A DNA stretch of 19,840 bases, from positions 1 through 19,840 of the forward strand of contig CACYDB010000145.1 of assembly GCA_902773035.1 (NCBI GenBank). Direction: 5' to 3'. The stretch comes from an uncultured Ruminococcus sp. Its GTDB lineage: Bacteria > Bacillota > Clostridia > Oscillospirales > Acutalibacteraceae. This document shows positions 1 to 7,176 of this stretch, in pieces. The position numbers and the translations under genes were made by a program. The stretch's first letter is position 1, and each line of letters begins with the position of its first letter. Below the pieces are notes generated by a model. It did no database searches, was not told the DNA's origin, and saw only the letters and a program-made list of their open reading frames with translations.

Positions 1-98
1 ACAGGCCGTCACCAGCCAACTATCTTCGGCACTACAGGGCTTAACTTCCGTGTTCGGTATGGGAACGGGTGGACCCCCTGCGTCATCGACACCAACTT
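1..98 (-). rRNA. rrf: 5S ribosomal RNA, 3' end cut by the window edge
   Basis: The reverse complement carries the highly conserved 5S core: CCGTTCCC, then CCGAACACGGAAGTTAAGCCC, then a GGCTGGTGACGGCC-like stretch near the left edge. About 98 of the usual 117 or so nucleotides are present; the 3' end lies outside. The 5' end is placed near 98 by comparison with the usual 5S start. There is no 23S sequence on its 5' side, only an AT-rich gap with a promoter and then a plus-strand gene. The gene is therefore either solitary or the first gene of an rRNA operon running leftwards. Confidence 0.95.
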
Positions 99-123
99 TG
101 TCATCATTTCTGACGACTAGATT

Positions 124-152
124 AGTATATCACAACTGTTTGGAAAATGCAA
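124..152 (-). promoter_or_regulatory. Promoter of the 5S rRNA, with AT-rich upstream element
   Basis: On the minus strand a -35 TTGCAT (147-152) and a -10 TATACT (124-129) are separated by exactly 17 bp. They lie about 20 bp upstream of the 5S start. The next 35 bp upstream are A/T runs (about 153-184), which fits an UP element of the kind common at rRNA promoters. The match to consensus at -35 is partial. Confidence 0.65.
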
Positions 153-204
153 GTGTTTTTTGAAAATTTTTTTAAAAATTTTTTCGCGCGAAATATCACG
201 CCTA

Positions 205-233
205 TTGACGAAATTATTAAAAAAGAGTAAAAT
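205..233 (+). promoter_or_regulatory. Promoter of the DUF815-led operon
   Basis: TTGACG (205-210) and TAAAAT (228-233) with a 17-bp spacer. The predicted transcription start is near 240, only about 10 bp before the ATG at 251. This argues for the ATG at 251 rather than the GTG at 239 as the first codon. Confidence 0.7.
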
Positions 234-250
234 ATAGAGTGGTGATCAAT

Positions 251-1486
251 ATGCCAAACACAAAAACATTTGACACATATTTAAAGCTTTGCTCGCTTTC
301 CGTATACCGCGGTATACTCTCGCGCAGCGCGATCAAAGGATACCGTAATCTGCTCAGGGCGTCGGGCTGGGCTCCCGAGGAGTTTCTCTCGGCTTACGGA
401 GAGTTTCTGTCGCTCCTGTGTGAGCGCTCGGTCAGCGACAGGCTCGCCTACACCATTACGGAGGCGGCGCTCTTTGACGAGAACGCCTTTACCCTCGCCG
501 CCGCGGGCGGTAAGGCAGATAAGCTTCCCGAGGCTACGGTCTGCGCTGTAAAAAATGACTATGAAATCATCAGAAGTCTGTGCTCGCTCGACGCGGAGGA
601 CATTATCTCCGAATATGAGCAGAGTCATCCCGAGTTAAAGGACATACTTGCCGCTCTGCCGAGGTTTAAGCAGGGTGAGCCCGCTGAGGAATTCAGCTCG
701 GAGTTTGATATCGAGAGCTTGCAGAGCTTCCACAAACGCAACGGCTGCGGAATGTTCGCGCGCTACAAGGCGTTTGTCTGGCGCGACGGCGATATCAGAC
801 CTGTCGAGCACCCCGATAAGATCTCGCTCGACGACTTCACGGGCTATGAGACTCAGAGAAACAAGGTGATTGAGAATACCACCGCGTTTCTCGAGAATAA
901 AACCTGCAACAACTGTCTGCTTTACGGCGATATGGGCGCGGGAAAGAGCTCTACCGTCAAAGCTATAGGAAACGCGTTCCGCTCGAAAGGTCTCAGGATC
1001 GTGGAAATGCCTAAGGAGAGACTTATGGACTTTCCTATCCTTGTTGATAAGATCGCGGGGCTGCCGATGAAGTTCATCATCTTTATCGACGATTTGTCGT
1101 TCAGGCATCAGGATCAGAGCTACACCTCGCTTAAAGCCGTGCTCGAGGGCGGGCTTGCCGCGAGACCTGAGAACGCTCTGATTTACGCGACCTCGAACCG
1201 ACGTCATCTTGTCAAGGAAAGCTGGCAGGACAGGGATACCGACGACATTCACCGCCGCGACAATATGCAGGAAACGCTGTCGCTGTCCGACCGCTTCGGA
1301 CTCGCGGTGTGCTACAGCAATCCCGCAAAGCAGGAGTACCTCGACATTGTTCACGCTCTCGCAAGGAGCGCGAATATCACTATGAGCTCCGAGGAGCTTG
1401 AGGCAGGCGCTGAGCGCTTCGCTTTAGGCAGAGGAGGCCGCTCGCCGAGGTGCGCTAAGCAGTACGTTGAATCACTTATGGTCTAA
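251..1486 (+). CDS. DUF815-family AAA+-like ATP-binding protein
   Basis: Cytoplasmic P-loop ATPase of about 411 residues resembling the DUF815 (PF05673) family, whose physiological role is not established. From the chosen start, a helical N-terminal half (about 1-175) precedes the nucleotide-binding half. A Walker A motif GDMGAGKSS sits near residues 226-234. A Walker B stretch FIIFIDDLSF follows near 275-284, then a sensor-like YATSN and a C-terminal LSDRFGLAV segment with a possible arginine finger. Length fits the family. The ATG at 251 has a GGTGAT ribosome binding site 5 nt upstream; the in-frame GTG at 239 would sit on the predicted transcription start. It leads a four-gene operon with a lipoprotein and two HD-like proteins. 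No signal peptide is visible. Family call is firm; function is unknown. Confidence 0.9.
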   Translation: MPNTKTFDTYLKLCSLSVYRGILSRSAIKGYRNLLRASGWAPEEFLSAYGEFLSLLCERSVSDRLAYTITEAALFDENAFTLAAAGGKADKLPEATVCAVKNDYEIIRSLCSLDAEDIISEYEQSHPELKDILAALPRFKQGEPAEEFSSEFDIESLQSFHKRNGCGMFARYKAFVWRDGDIRPVEHPDKISLDDFTGYETQRNKVIENTTAFLENKTCNNCLLYGDMGAGKSSTVKAIGNAFRSKGLRIVEMPKERLMDFPILVDKIAGLPMKFIIFIDDLSFRHQDQSYTSLKAVLEGGLAARPENALIYATSNRRHLVKESWQDRDTDDIHRRDNMQETLSLSDRFGLAVCYSNPAKQEYLDIVHALARSANITMSSEELEAGAERFALGRGGRSPRCAKQYVESLMV

Positions 1487-1509
1487 AATCCTCAGTTCAG
1501 GAGGCAGAA

Positions 1510-2412
1510 ATGAACAGAAAAATCCTCTCCGCGTTGATCGCGGTTATGATAATAATTTCGTCCGTGATGTTTACATCCTGCGGCGAAAAGAAAGAATATC
1601 CCGTAACCCTCGGTCAGACGGTTATTGAAAAGGAGCCTGAGAAAATCGTCGTTCTCACCAAGAACCTCGCCGACATTATCTCCACCATAGGATACGACGT
1701 TAAGATGGTGGGCAGGAGCGATGAGGTTACGCAGAAGGGCGTTCAGGTCGTTCCGAGTATGGGCACGGCTCACAGCCCCTCGGTCGCCTCGATGGACGAG
1801 GTCGGAGCCGAGGTTATCTTCGCTGACAGCACGCTCGACCCCGGCATTAAGGAAAAGCTCGAGAAAAAGGGAATGGACGTCGTGATTCTTGATACGGCGA
1901 GCACTCCCAAGCAGGTCAGCGGTCTGTACAAGAAAATCGGCAGAGTTCTCGGCGGCGACATCACGGGTACTCAGGAGGGCAGAGAAGCCTACGCCAAGCT
2001 CAGTGATACTCTCAAAAGCGTTCGCGAGGCGGCGAATAATGACAGCAACAATATTGTCAGGACTATCACCTACCTCTACATTGACAACGGCGTGCTAAAG
2101 ACCTTTAATCAGAACACCTGGGGCTCGACTATGCTCGGGCTGACGGGAGCTATAAATGTCTTTAAGACCGCGGAGACCGACGTTGTGGACAACGCGGCGC
2201 TCTCACTCTCGAACCCTGACTTTATCTTCTGCGCGGACAAGACTACGCAGGAATATATAGCGTCGAGCAAGTCGCTCAAGAAGCTTAACGCGCTGAAAAC
2301 CGGCGCTGTGTTCATCATTCCCTACGATGATATTACGATGCAGGGTAACACGGCTCTAACGACTCTCGAAACAATGCTCAGGAATATGTACCCGGAGGAT
2401 TTCAACTCGTAA
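1510..2412 (+). CDS. ABC transporter substrate-binding lipoprotein (BtuF/FhuD-like)
   Basis: Predicted surface lipoprotein of 300 residues. A short hydrophobic signal ends in the lipobox-like FTSC with the lipidated Cys at residue 24. The body has the layout of the periplasmic-binding TroA/BtuF fold (PF01497): an early VTLGQTVIEKEPEKIVVL strand region, a SMDEVGAEVIFAD segment, and a long central helix region before the C-terminal lobe. This family captures siderophores, haem or cobalamin; the ligand cannot be read from sequence. The start is supported by an AGGAGG at about 1499-1504. The gene follows the DUF815 gene by 23 bp. No permease or ATPase component is present in the window, so it is an orphan binding protein here or works with a transporter encoded elsewhere. 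Its stop codon overlaps the next ATG by one base. Confidence 0.85.
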   Translation: MNRKILSALIAVMIIISSVMFTSCGEKKEYPVTLGQTVIEKEPEKIVVLTKNLADIISTIGYDVKMVGRSDEVTQKGVQVVPSMGTAHSPSVASMDEVGAEVIFADSTLDPGIKEKLEKKGMDVVILDTASTPKQVSGLYKKIGRVLGGDITGTQEGREAYAKLSDTLKSVREAANNDSNNIVRTITYLYIDNGVLKTFNQNTWGSTMLGLTGAINVFKTAETDVVDNAALSLSNPDFIFCADKTTQEYIASSKSLKKLNALKTGAVFIIPYDDITMQGNTALTTLETMLRNMYPEDFNS

Positions 2413-2957
2413 TGGCTCAGGCGTTTAAACACTTTAAGACTATAACGCATCATCGCCACAAGGTAATAGCCAACTGCTTCCGCGCCGGAATTTTGTGGAG
2501 GGGACTGCTTCACGATCTCTCGAAATACTCCCCCACCGAATTTATCCCCGGAGCTAAGCACTATCTCGGCGACCGCTCTCCGAATGAGGGTGAGCGCGAG
2601 GACTACGGCTATTCTAAGGCGTGGATGCATCATAAGGGCAGGAACCGCCACCACTTTGAGTACTGGACTGACTACAGCCCCGTCACGAAGAAGATGGAGG
2701 GCGTGCCTATGCCGAAGAAGTTTTTGATCGAGATGTTCTGCGACAGGGTCGCGGCGAGCAAAATCTACAACGGCAAGAACTACAAGGATTCCACTCCGCT
2801 GGAGTATTTTCTTAACGGGCGTCAGAGGCGCGGGGCGCTGATTCATCCCAAGACCTCAGACGAGCTCGAGATGCTGCTCAGGATGCTTGCGGAAAAGGGA
2901 GAAAAGGAAACATTCAAATATATCAGAAAGATGAGGAAGAACAATGTCAAAGGTTAA
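2412..2957 (+). CDS. DUF5662 family protein, HD-like metal-binding pattern
   Basis: A 181-residue cytoplasmic protein resembling DUF5662 (PF18907). The ATG overlaps the last base of the preceding TAA (TAATG), so translation is likely coupled. The visible pattern is H16 in a THHRHK stretch, an HD pair in LLHDLSKYS (34-35), histidine pairs in WMHHKG (73-74) and RHHFEYW (80-81), and a later FCDRVAA aspartate. This spacing is compatible with an HD-superfamily metal site, which I infer from motif order only. No activity is known to me for this family. The 3' end overlaps the next HD gene by 14 bp. Family assignment is good; the biochemical role is open. Confidence 0.8.
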   Translation: MAQAFKHFKTITHHRHKVIANCFRAGILWRGLLHDLSKYSPTEFIPGAKHYLGDRSPNEGEREDYGYSKAWMHHKGRNRHHFEYWTDYSPVTKKMEGVPMPKKFLIEMFCDRVAASKIYNGKNYKDSTPLEYFLNGRQRRGALIHPKTSDELEMLLRMLAEKGEKETFKYIRKMRKNNVKG

Positions 2958-3435
2958 TGATACAATCAACGCTATGATTGAGTATTTTAAGGGCGACGTC
3001 AAGCGTATTCATCATTTTTTGAAGGTATACACGATCGCGAGGACGATCGGGCTTAATGAAAATCTGCCCGAGGACGTTCAGTATCTGGTTGAGATAGCGG
3101 CGATCACTCACGACATAGGTATCAAGGTCAGTGAGGAGAAGTTTGGCTCTGCGGCAGGCGAGTATCAGGAACAGGAAGGTCCCGCGGAGGCTGAGAAGCT
3201 CTTATCGGGGCTTGGCTTTGAGGAGGAGTTTATCGACAAGGTATGCTACCTTATCGCTCACCACCACACCTACAAGGGCTTTGATAACGCGCCGTTCAGG
3301 ATTCTGGTTGAGGCTGACTTCCTCGTTAATATCTACGAGGAGCACATCAGTATGGAGCTCGCGAAGGGAATCAAGACAAACATTTTCAGAACAGAGTCGG
3401 GCAAGAAAATGCTTGAGGAAATGTACGGAATTTGA
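2944..3435 (+). CDS. HD-domain phosphohydrolase-like protein
   Basis: A 163-residue protein with the full HD-domain signature: H23/H24 in RIHHFLKV, the HD pair in AAITHDIG (56-57), a triple His in LIAHHHTY (106-108) and D125 in VEADFLVN. HD proteins bind divalent metals and usually hydrolyse phosphomonoesters or nucleotides; the substrate is not evident. The length matches small stand-alone HD proteins. It starts inside the 3' end of the DUF5662 gene (14-bp overlap), is last in the operon, and is followed 18 bp later by a strong terminator. Two adjacent HD-like proteins in one operon suggests linked or partner roles, which is inference. Confidence 0.85.
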   Translation: MSKVNDTINAMIEYFKGDVKRIHHFLKVYTIARTIGLNENLPEDVQYLVEIAAITHDIGIKVSEEKFGSAAGEYQEQEGPAEAEKLLSGLGFEEEFIDKVCYLIAHHHTYKGFDNAPFRILVEADFLVNIYEEHISMELAKGIKTNIFRTESGKKMLEEMYGI

Positions 3436-3453
3436 TTTTTGAATATATGCAAA

Positions 3454-3482
3454 CAGAGCCGTCGCGTTAAGCGACGGCTCTG
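3454..3482. terminator. Bidirectional terminator between convergent operons
   Basis: A perfect 12-bp stem (3454-3465 with 3471-3482) and a 5-nt GTTAA loop. It lies between the plus-strand HD gene (ends 3435) and the minus-strand serA gene (ends 3498). Both flanks are T/A rich but neither has a long uninterrupted U tract. Confidence 0.85.
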
Positions 3483-3497
3483 CTGTATTTATATTGA

Positions 3498-4634
3498 TTA
3501 TTTGATTACTCTTACCTTGATTACGCCTTCAACAGCCTCAACAGCAGCTACTGAGCTGTCGTCGTCGGCGTCTACGATAGCGTAGCCGAAATCGCCGCGG
3601 CTCTTGGCCTCGATTGCCTTGAGTCCCGAAACGGCTGAGGTGATGCTCTGAACAGCGTCGCCCTTGAACAGTACGCAGTAACGTACAGCGCCTGACTTAG
3701 CCATTGTAACGTTGGGATAGTTTACGGAGTTTACGATGTTGCCGCGCTCGAGGTACTCCTTGACCTGATCGGCAGCCATTACAGCGCAGTTGTCCTCGCT
3801 CTCGGGAGTTGAAGCTCCGAGGTGAGGCATACAGATTACGCCCTCCTCGCCGAGAACCTCGTCTGTGGAGAAGTCTGTAACATACTTGGCGACCTTACCT
3901 GACTTGATACCGTCGAGCACTGCCTGAGCGTTTACAAGACCGTCACGGCTGTAGTTGAGGATCCTGACTCCGTCCTTCATCTTTGCGATTGCCTCGGCGT
4001 CGATCAGATCCTTTGTATCGGGAAGGAGCGGAACGTGGATCGTTACGTAGTCGCTCTGTGTGATAACGTCGTCAACTGTGGGATAAACCTGAATTGACGG
4101 GTCAAGCTTTAATGCGTTGTTTACGGAGAGGAAGGGATCGTAGCCGATTACCTTCATTCCGAGAGCTACGGCGGCGTTGGCTACCAGAAGTCCGATAGCT
4201 CCGAGACCTACTACGCCGAGAGTTTTGCCGAGGATTTCTGGACCTACAAACTGACCCTTGCCTTTCTCAGCCATTTTACCTACGGCGTCGCCGTTGCCCT
4301 TGAGCGTTTTAGCCCACTCGATACCCTCAACGACCTTACGTGAGCTGAGGAGAAGTCCCGCGATTACGAGCTCCTTAACAGCGTTTGCGTTAGCGCCCGG
4401 TGTGTTGAAAACTACGATACCCTTGTCGGCGCATACGTCCTTGGGGATATTGTTTGTGCCCGCGCCGCAGCGTGCGATCGCGAGAAGGCTCTCGGGCATT
4501 TCCATATCGTGCATTGAGGCGGAACGTACGAGAACCGCGGTCGGATTCTCTACGGCGTCGCCTACGTTATAGTTGTCGCCGAGACGGCTTGTGCCGTTGG
4601 GCGAGATTTTATTTAAAGTTAAAACATTAAACAT
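3498..4634 (-). CDS. serA: D-3-phosphoglycerate dehydrogenase, short form with ACT-like tail
   Basis: Oxidises 3-phosphoglycerate to 3-phosphohydroxypyruvate with NAD, the first step of serine synthesis, in the cytoplasm. The 378-residue protein has the D-2-hydroxyacid dehydrogenase layout. The Rossmann motif GLGAIG is at 143-148 followed by an acidic residue in GYDPF. The catalytic Arg is in LNYSRDGL (R230), the Glu is in the STDEV segment, and the catalytic His is in CMPHLGAS (H271). The last 60 residues or so form an ACT-like domain that in this family can bind serine. The extra intervening domain of long SerA proteins is absent. The start has an AGGAGT site about 7 nt upstream. It follows serC by 33 bp in the same direction and shares its promoter. 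Confidence 0.95.
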   Translation of the reverse strand: MFNVLTLNKISPNGTSRLGDNYNVGDAVENPTAVLVRSASMHDMEMPESLLAIARCGAGTNNIPKDVCADKGIVVFNTPGANANAVKELVIAGLLLSSRKVVEGIEWAKTLKGNGDAVGKMAEKGKGQFVGPEILGKTLGVVGLGAIGLLVANAAVALGMKVIGYDPFLSVNNALKLDPSIQVYPTVDDVITQSDYVTIHVPLLPDTKDLIDAEAIAKMKDGVRILNYSRDGLVNAQAVLDGIKSGKVAKYVTDFSTDEVLGEEGVICMPHLGASTPESEDNCAVMAADQVKEYLERGNIVNSVNYPNVTMAKSGAVRYCVLFKGDAVQSITSAVSGLKAIEAKSRGDFGYAIVDADDDSSVAAVEAVEGVIKVRVIK

Positions 4635-4667
4635 ATTGATTACTCCTATATGATAATTCCGAATAGA

Positions 4668-5750
4668 TTACGCGTTTTCAGCCTCGAACTTCTTCATAAA
4701 CTCAACGAGCTTCTCTACGCCCTCGATTGGCATAGCGTTGTAGATAGAAGCGCGCATACCGCCTACTGTTCTGTGACCCTTGAGGTTTACGAAGCCTGCA
4801 CTTGTTGCCTCTTTGATGAACTTGGCGTCGAGCTCGTCGTTGCCTGTTACGAAGGGAACGTTCATAAGTGAGCGATCCTCCTTAACGACTGTGCCCTTGA
4901 ACATCTTGCTGTTGTCGAGGAAGTCGTAAAGGATAGCGGCTTTCTTCTCGTTGTACTTCTTCATTTCCTCGAGTCCGCCCATATCCTTGATCCACTTGAA
5001 GATCTTTCCGCAGATGTAGATATCGTAGCAGGGAGGTGTGTTGTACAGAGAGCCCGCGTCAGCCTGAGTCTTGTACTTCATCATTGTCGGTGTGCCCGGG
5101 AGAACGTCGTCTGTGATTAAATCCTCACGGATGATTACGACCTGGAGTCCCGCGGGACCTGCGTTCTTCTGAACGCCCGCGTAGATTACGCCGTATTTCT
5201 CAACGTCTACAGGCTCGCTGAGGAAGCAGGAGCTTACGTCGGATACGAGCGGCTTGCCCTTTGTGTTGGGAAGTGTGTGGAACTTTGTACCGTAGATGGT
5301 GTTGTTCTCACAGATGTATACATAGTCCGCGTCCTCGCTTATGGGAAGGTCGGAGCAGTCCGGAATATATGAGAATGTCTTGTCCTCTGAGGTAGCAATC
5401 TTGTTAGCCTTGCCGTAGATCTGAGCCTCGGCGAAAGCCTTCTTAGCCCACTGACCTGTAACAATGTAGTCGGCAACCTTGTTCTTCATCAGGTTCATCG
5501 GAATAGCCGCGAACTGAAGTGACGCGCCGCCTTGAAGGAAAAGAACCTTGTAGTTATCGGGAATATTCATCAGCTCGCGGAGGTCTTTCTCTGCGTCCTT
5601 GATGATATCGTCGAACCACTTTGAACGGTGGCTCATTTCCATAACGGACATACCGCTGCCCTTGTAATCGAGCATTTCCTCTGCGGCTTCCTTAAGAACT
5701 GACTCGGGAAGTACCGCGGGACCTGCGGAGAAGTTATAAACTCTTGACAT
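4668..5750 (-). CDS. serC: Phosphoserine aminotransferase
   Basis: PLP enzyme converting 3-phosphohydroxypyruvate and glutamate to phosphoserine and 2-oxoglutarate. The 360-residue protein starts with the typical VYNFSAGPAVLP. It contains MEMSHRSKWF (38-47), LFLQGGASLQF, SDVSSCFLS and the PLP lysine in AGVQKNAGPAG (K195). It ends with HRTVGGMRASIYNAMP, a substrate-phosphate region of the family. Length is standard. The start is set by an AAAGGAG site 8 nt upstream and by homology of the N-terminus. It is first in the serC-serA operon, behind a consensus promoter. No serB phosphatase is seen in the window. Confidence 0.97.
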   Translation of the reverse strand: MSRVYNFSAGPAVLPESVLKEAAEEMLDYKGSGMSVMEMSHRSKWFDDIIKDAEKDLRELMNIPDNYKVLFLQGGASLQFAAIPMNLMKNKVADYIVTGQWAKKAFAEAQIYGKANKIATSEDKTFSYIPDCSDLPISEDADYVYICENNTIYGTKFHTLPNTKGKPLVSDVSSCFLSEPVDVEKYGVIYAGVQKNAGPAGLQVVIIREDLITDDVLPGTPTMMKYKTQADAGSLYNTPPCYDIYICGKIFKWIKDMGGLEEMKKYNEKKAAILYDFLDNSKMFKGTVVKEDRSLMNVPFVTGNDELDAKFIKEATSAGFVNLKGHRTVGGMRASIYNAMPIEGVEKLVEFMKKFEAENA

Positions 5751-5812
5751 AGTAATTACTCCTTTACAATTTAGAATAAACTGAATTACCTATTTTTTCA
5801 TCATACGTTAAA

Positions 5813-5841
5813 ATTATACTCTTTTCAAAAAAGATTGTCAA
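5813..5841 (-). promoter_or_regulatory. Consensus sigma-A promoter of serC-serA
   Basis: On the minus strand TTGACA (5836-5841) and TATAAT (5813-5818) are separated by exactly 17 bp: a perfect match to both consensus boxes. The leader from the expected start near 5806 to the serC ATG is about 55 nt. That is too short for a T-box, and no riboswitch is visible. Confidence 0.9.
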
Positions 5842-5901
5842 TGATTTAACGATTAGATAAAACAGACTATATGCGAAAAAATCTAGTGAAAATCTACAAT
5901 A

Positions 5902-5936
5902 TTAGCGGTTAGCCGTCAGCAGTCGGCGGTCTATGG
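5902..5936. repeat. Heptamer array 1 (5 degenerate 7-nt units)
   Basis: Five consecutive 7-nt units on the plus strand: TTAGCGG, TTAGCCG, TCAGCAG, TCGGCGG, TCTATGG. The array lies just beyond the pyrF terminator and before the serC promoter. Unit boundaries follow the best 7-nt phase by eye. Confidence 0.65.
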
Positions 5937-5937
5937 T

Positions 5938-5968
5938 AAAAAAATCAGGCAGAGTTTCCTCTGCCTGA
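5938..5968 (-). terminator. Rho-independent terminator after pyrF
   Basis: On the minus strand a 10-bp perfect stem (5959-5968 with 5945-5954) closes on a GAAA tetraloop and is followed by seven T residues (5938-5944). It begins 8 bp after the pyrF stop codon. Confidence 0.92.
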
Positions 5969-5975
5969 GCTGATT

Positions 5976-6902
5976 TTACGCTTTCATTTCGCCTACTACG
6001 GCGCGGATATCGTCGCGCATACGGATCGCCTCGCGTCTTGTGGCTTCGGCAAAGTCGTTCTCTGTCGCGCCGTCCTCCTTTTTCCACGCGCACATAATGC
6101 CGCGGCTTGAATTGATTACCGCGCCTATGCCGTTTTTGTCAAAGGCGTACTTGACATCATTGGCTCCGCCGCCTTGAGCGCCGTAACCGGGAACAAGGAA
6201 GAATGTATGCGGAAGCTTTTCTCTGAGCTCGCCGAGCATTTCGGGGTATGTCGCGCCCACAACGGCGCCTACTGCCGAGTAGCCGCTTTTGCCTGTGAGG
6301 TCTTTACCCCAGTTCTCGCACATATTGCCCATAGTTTCGTAGACGGTTTTGCCGTCGGTGATTTTATCCTGGAGCTCGCCCGAGCTCTTGTTTGAGGTCT
6401 TGACGAGGACGAAAATGCTCTTGTCCTTTTCTTCGCAGATTTTGAGCAGAGGATTGATACCGTCGGAGCCGAGGTAGCCGTTGACCGTCAGCGCATCCGC
6501 GCCGAAGGCTTCGACCTCGCTGCCTTCGATCTCAGTCGTACTGAGGTGAGCGGCGGCGTAGGCTTCCATTGTGGTGCCGATGTCGTTACGCTGGCCGTCG
6601 GTGATGACATACATTCCCTTTGACTTTGCGTAGGCTATAGTTTCGGCGAGAGCCTTGACTCCCTGCCAGCCGTACATCTCGTAGTAAGCCGCCTGCGGCT
6701 TTACCGCGGGTACGATGTCGCACAGCGCGTCGATTAACGCTTTGTTGAACTCTAAGAGAGCCTGAGCCGCTCCCTCGAGGTTTTTGCCGTACTTTTCAAA
6801 GCATTTTTCCTTTATAAACGACGGAACGTAGTCGAGCTTGGGGTCAAGTCCCGCGACCGTCGGATTCTGCATTTCTACGATTTTATCAATTAACCTCTGC
6901 AT
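5976..6902 (-). CDS. pyrF: Orotidine 5'-phosphate decarboxylase, type 2, with altered catalytic motif
   Basis: Family enzyme decarboxylates OMP to UMP, the last step of de novo pyrimidine synthesis. The 308-residue length and motifs fit the type 2 (PyrF subfamily 2) branch: AGLDPKLDYVP near the N-terminus (D20), a Lys in AVKPQAAYYE (K68), and a C-terminal VPGYGAQGGGANDVK with SSRGIM phosphate-binding segments. The catalytic motif expected as D-x-K-x-x-D reads D102-G-Q104-R-N-D107. The lysine codon is replaced by CAG (plus-strand CTG at 6591-6593), while both aspartates remain. This either impairs the enzyme or marks a variant lineage. The ribosome binding site GAGGAG comes from a repeated intergenic element just upstream. 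It is last in the pyrC unit. Confidence 0.9.
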   Translation of the reverse strand: MQRLIDKIVEMQNPTVAGLDPKLDYVPSFIKEKCFEKYGKNLEGAAQALLEFNKALIDALCDIVPAVKPQAAYYEMYGWQGVKALAETIAYAKSKGMYVITDGQRNDIGTTMEAYAAAHLSTTEIEGSEVEAFGADALTVNGYLGSDGINPLLKICEEKDKSIFVLVKTSNKSSGELQDKITDGKTVYETMGNMCENWGKDLTGKSGYSAVGAVVGATYPEMLGELREKLPHTFFLVPGYGAQGGGANDVKYAFDKNGIGAVINSSRGIMCAWKKEDGATENDFAEATRREAIRMRDDIRAVVGEMKA

Positions 6903-6921
6903 ATTTTAAATCTCCTCGTCA

Positions 6922-7001
6922 AACTCAGTGTGCCTCTGTCTGAGGTTTTATATCCCCCGTACCGCTCGTTCCTATTTTGGTCTGCTGCGGGAGGGTAGGT
7001 T
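6922..7001 (-). repeat. Intergenic element copy A (about 80 bp), before pyrF
   Basis: On the minus strand it runs from GAACCTACCCTCCCGCAGC to CACACTGAGTT and continues into GACGAGGAG, the pyrF Shine-Dalgarno. Its 3' part can fold as CCTCAG, an 11-nt loop, and CTGAG. The 5' part has CCCTCCCG facing CGGGGGA. Two further copies (B, C) and a fragment (D) are in the window. A short upstream hairpin (TTTGATTT with AAATCAAA) is shared with copy B, where one pair becomes G-U. Confidence 0.85.
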
Positions 7002-7041
7002 CTGCTCCTTTGATTTCATAAAAAATCAAACGTATTGTATT

Positions 7042-7083
7042 GCGTAATTACGCATTACGCATTCCGAATTCCGAATTAATAAC
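7042..7083. repeat. Heptamer array 2 (6 units)
   Basis: Plus-strand 7-nt units GCGTAAT, TACGCAT, TACGCAT, TCCGAAT, TCCGAAT, TAATAAC. It lies inside the left 193-bp repeat and matches array 4 in the right copy, but with different unit sequences, so the two have drifted since duplication. Confidence 0.8.
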
Positions 7084-7103
7084 TCAGTGTGTCTCGGTCT
7101 GAG
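7081..7103 (-). repeat. Intergenic element fragment D
   Basis: A 23-bp fragment matching the 3' hairpin part of the element: minus-strand CTCAGACCGAGACACACTGAG, against CTCAGACAGAGGCACACTGAG in the full copies. The closing 5-bp stem is intact and both differences are in the loop. It is cut off on its 5' side, where unrelated sequence and heptamer array 3 follow. Confidence 0.75.
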
Positions 7104-7110
7104 CATATTT

Positions 7111-7173
7111 CTTATCACTTATCACTTACAACTTACCACTAACTAGCCGCTAACCACTAATCACTGACAACTA
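7111..7173. repeat. Heptamer array 3 (9 units), just after the aldolase-like gene
   Basis: Plus-strand units in 7-nt phase: CTTATCA twice, CTTACAA, CTTACCA, CTAACTA, GCCGCTA, ACCACTA, ATCACTG, ACAACTA. Neighbouring units at the left end are most alike and similarity fades along the array. The array ends 3 bp from the stop codon of the aldolase-like gene. Confidence 0.75.
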
Positions 7174-7176
7174 AGC

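Larger units (their letters stand above)
6911..7103. repeat. 193-bp direct repeat, left copy
   Basis: Aligns without gaps to 8157-8349 at a constant offset of 1246 bp. I count about 15 mismatches in 193 positions (around 92% identity). It contains element copy A, a small hairpin, a heptamer array and element fragment D. On the minus strand it ends in the pyrF ribosome binding site. With the right copy it brackets the aldolase-like gene. Confidence 0.93.

Noticed and set aside
635..1354. Long minus-strand open frame opposite the DUF815 gene
   Set aside because: It is a shadow of the plus-strand gene: no ribosome binding site, no recognisable domain, and the plus frame has clear ATPase motifs.
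5751..5806. T-box or serine riboswitch before serC
   Set aside because: The leader from the consensus promoter is only about 55 nt, with no specifier stem, T-box sequence or terminator.
6903..7005. PyrR-type attenuator before pyrF
   Set aside because: The element has hairpins but not the conserved PyrR-binding loop sequence, lacks a U-tract terminator, and also precedes a gene unrelated to pyrimidines.
6986..7020. Short minus-strand frame of about 15 codons (MKSKEQNLPSRS-type) inside element copy A, similar in copies B and C
   Set aside because: No ribosome binding site precedes the ATG, the three copies use different ends, and the similarity is explained by the DNA repeat itself.
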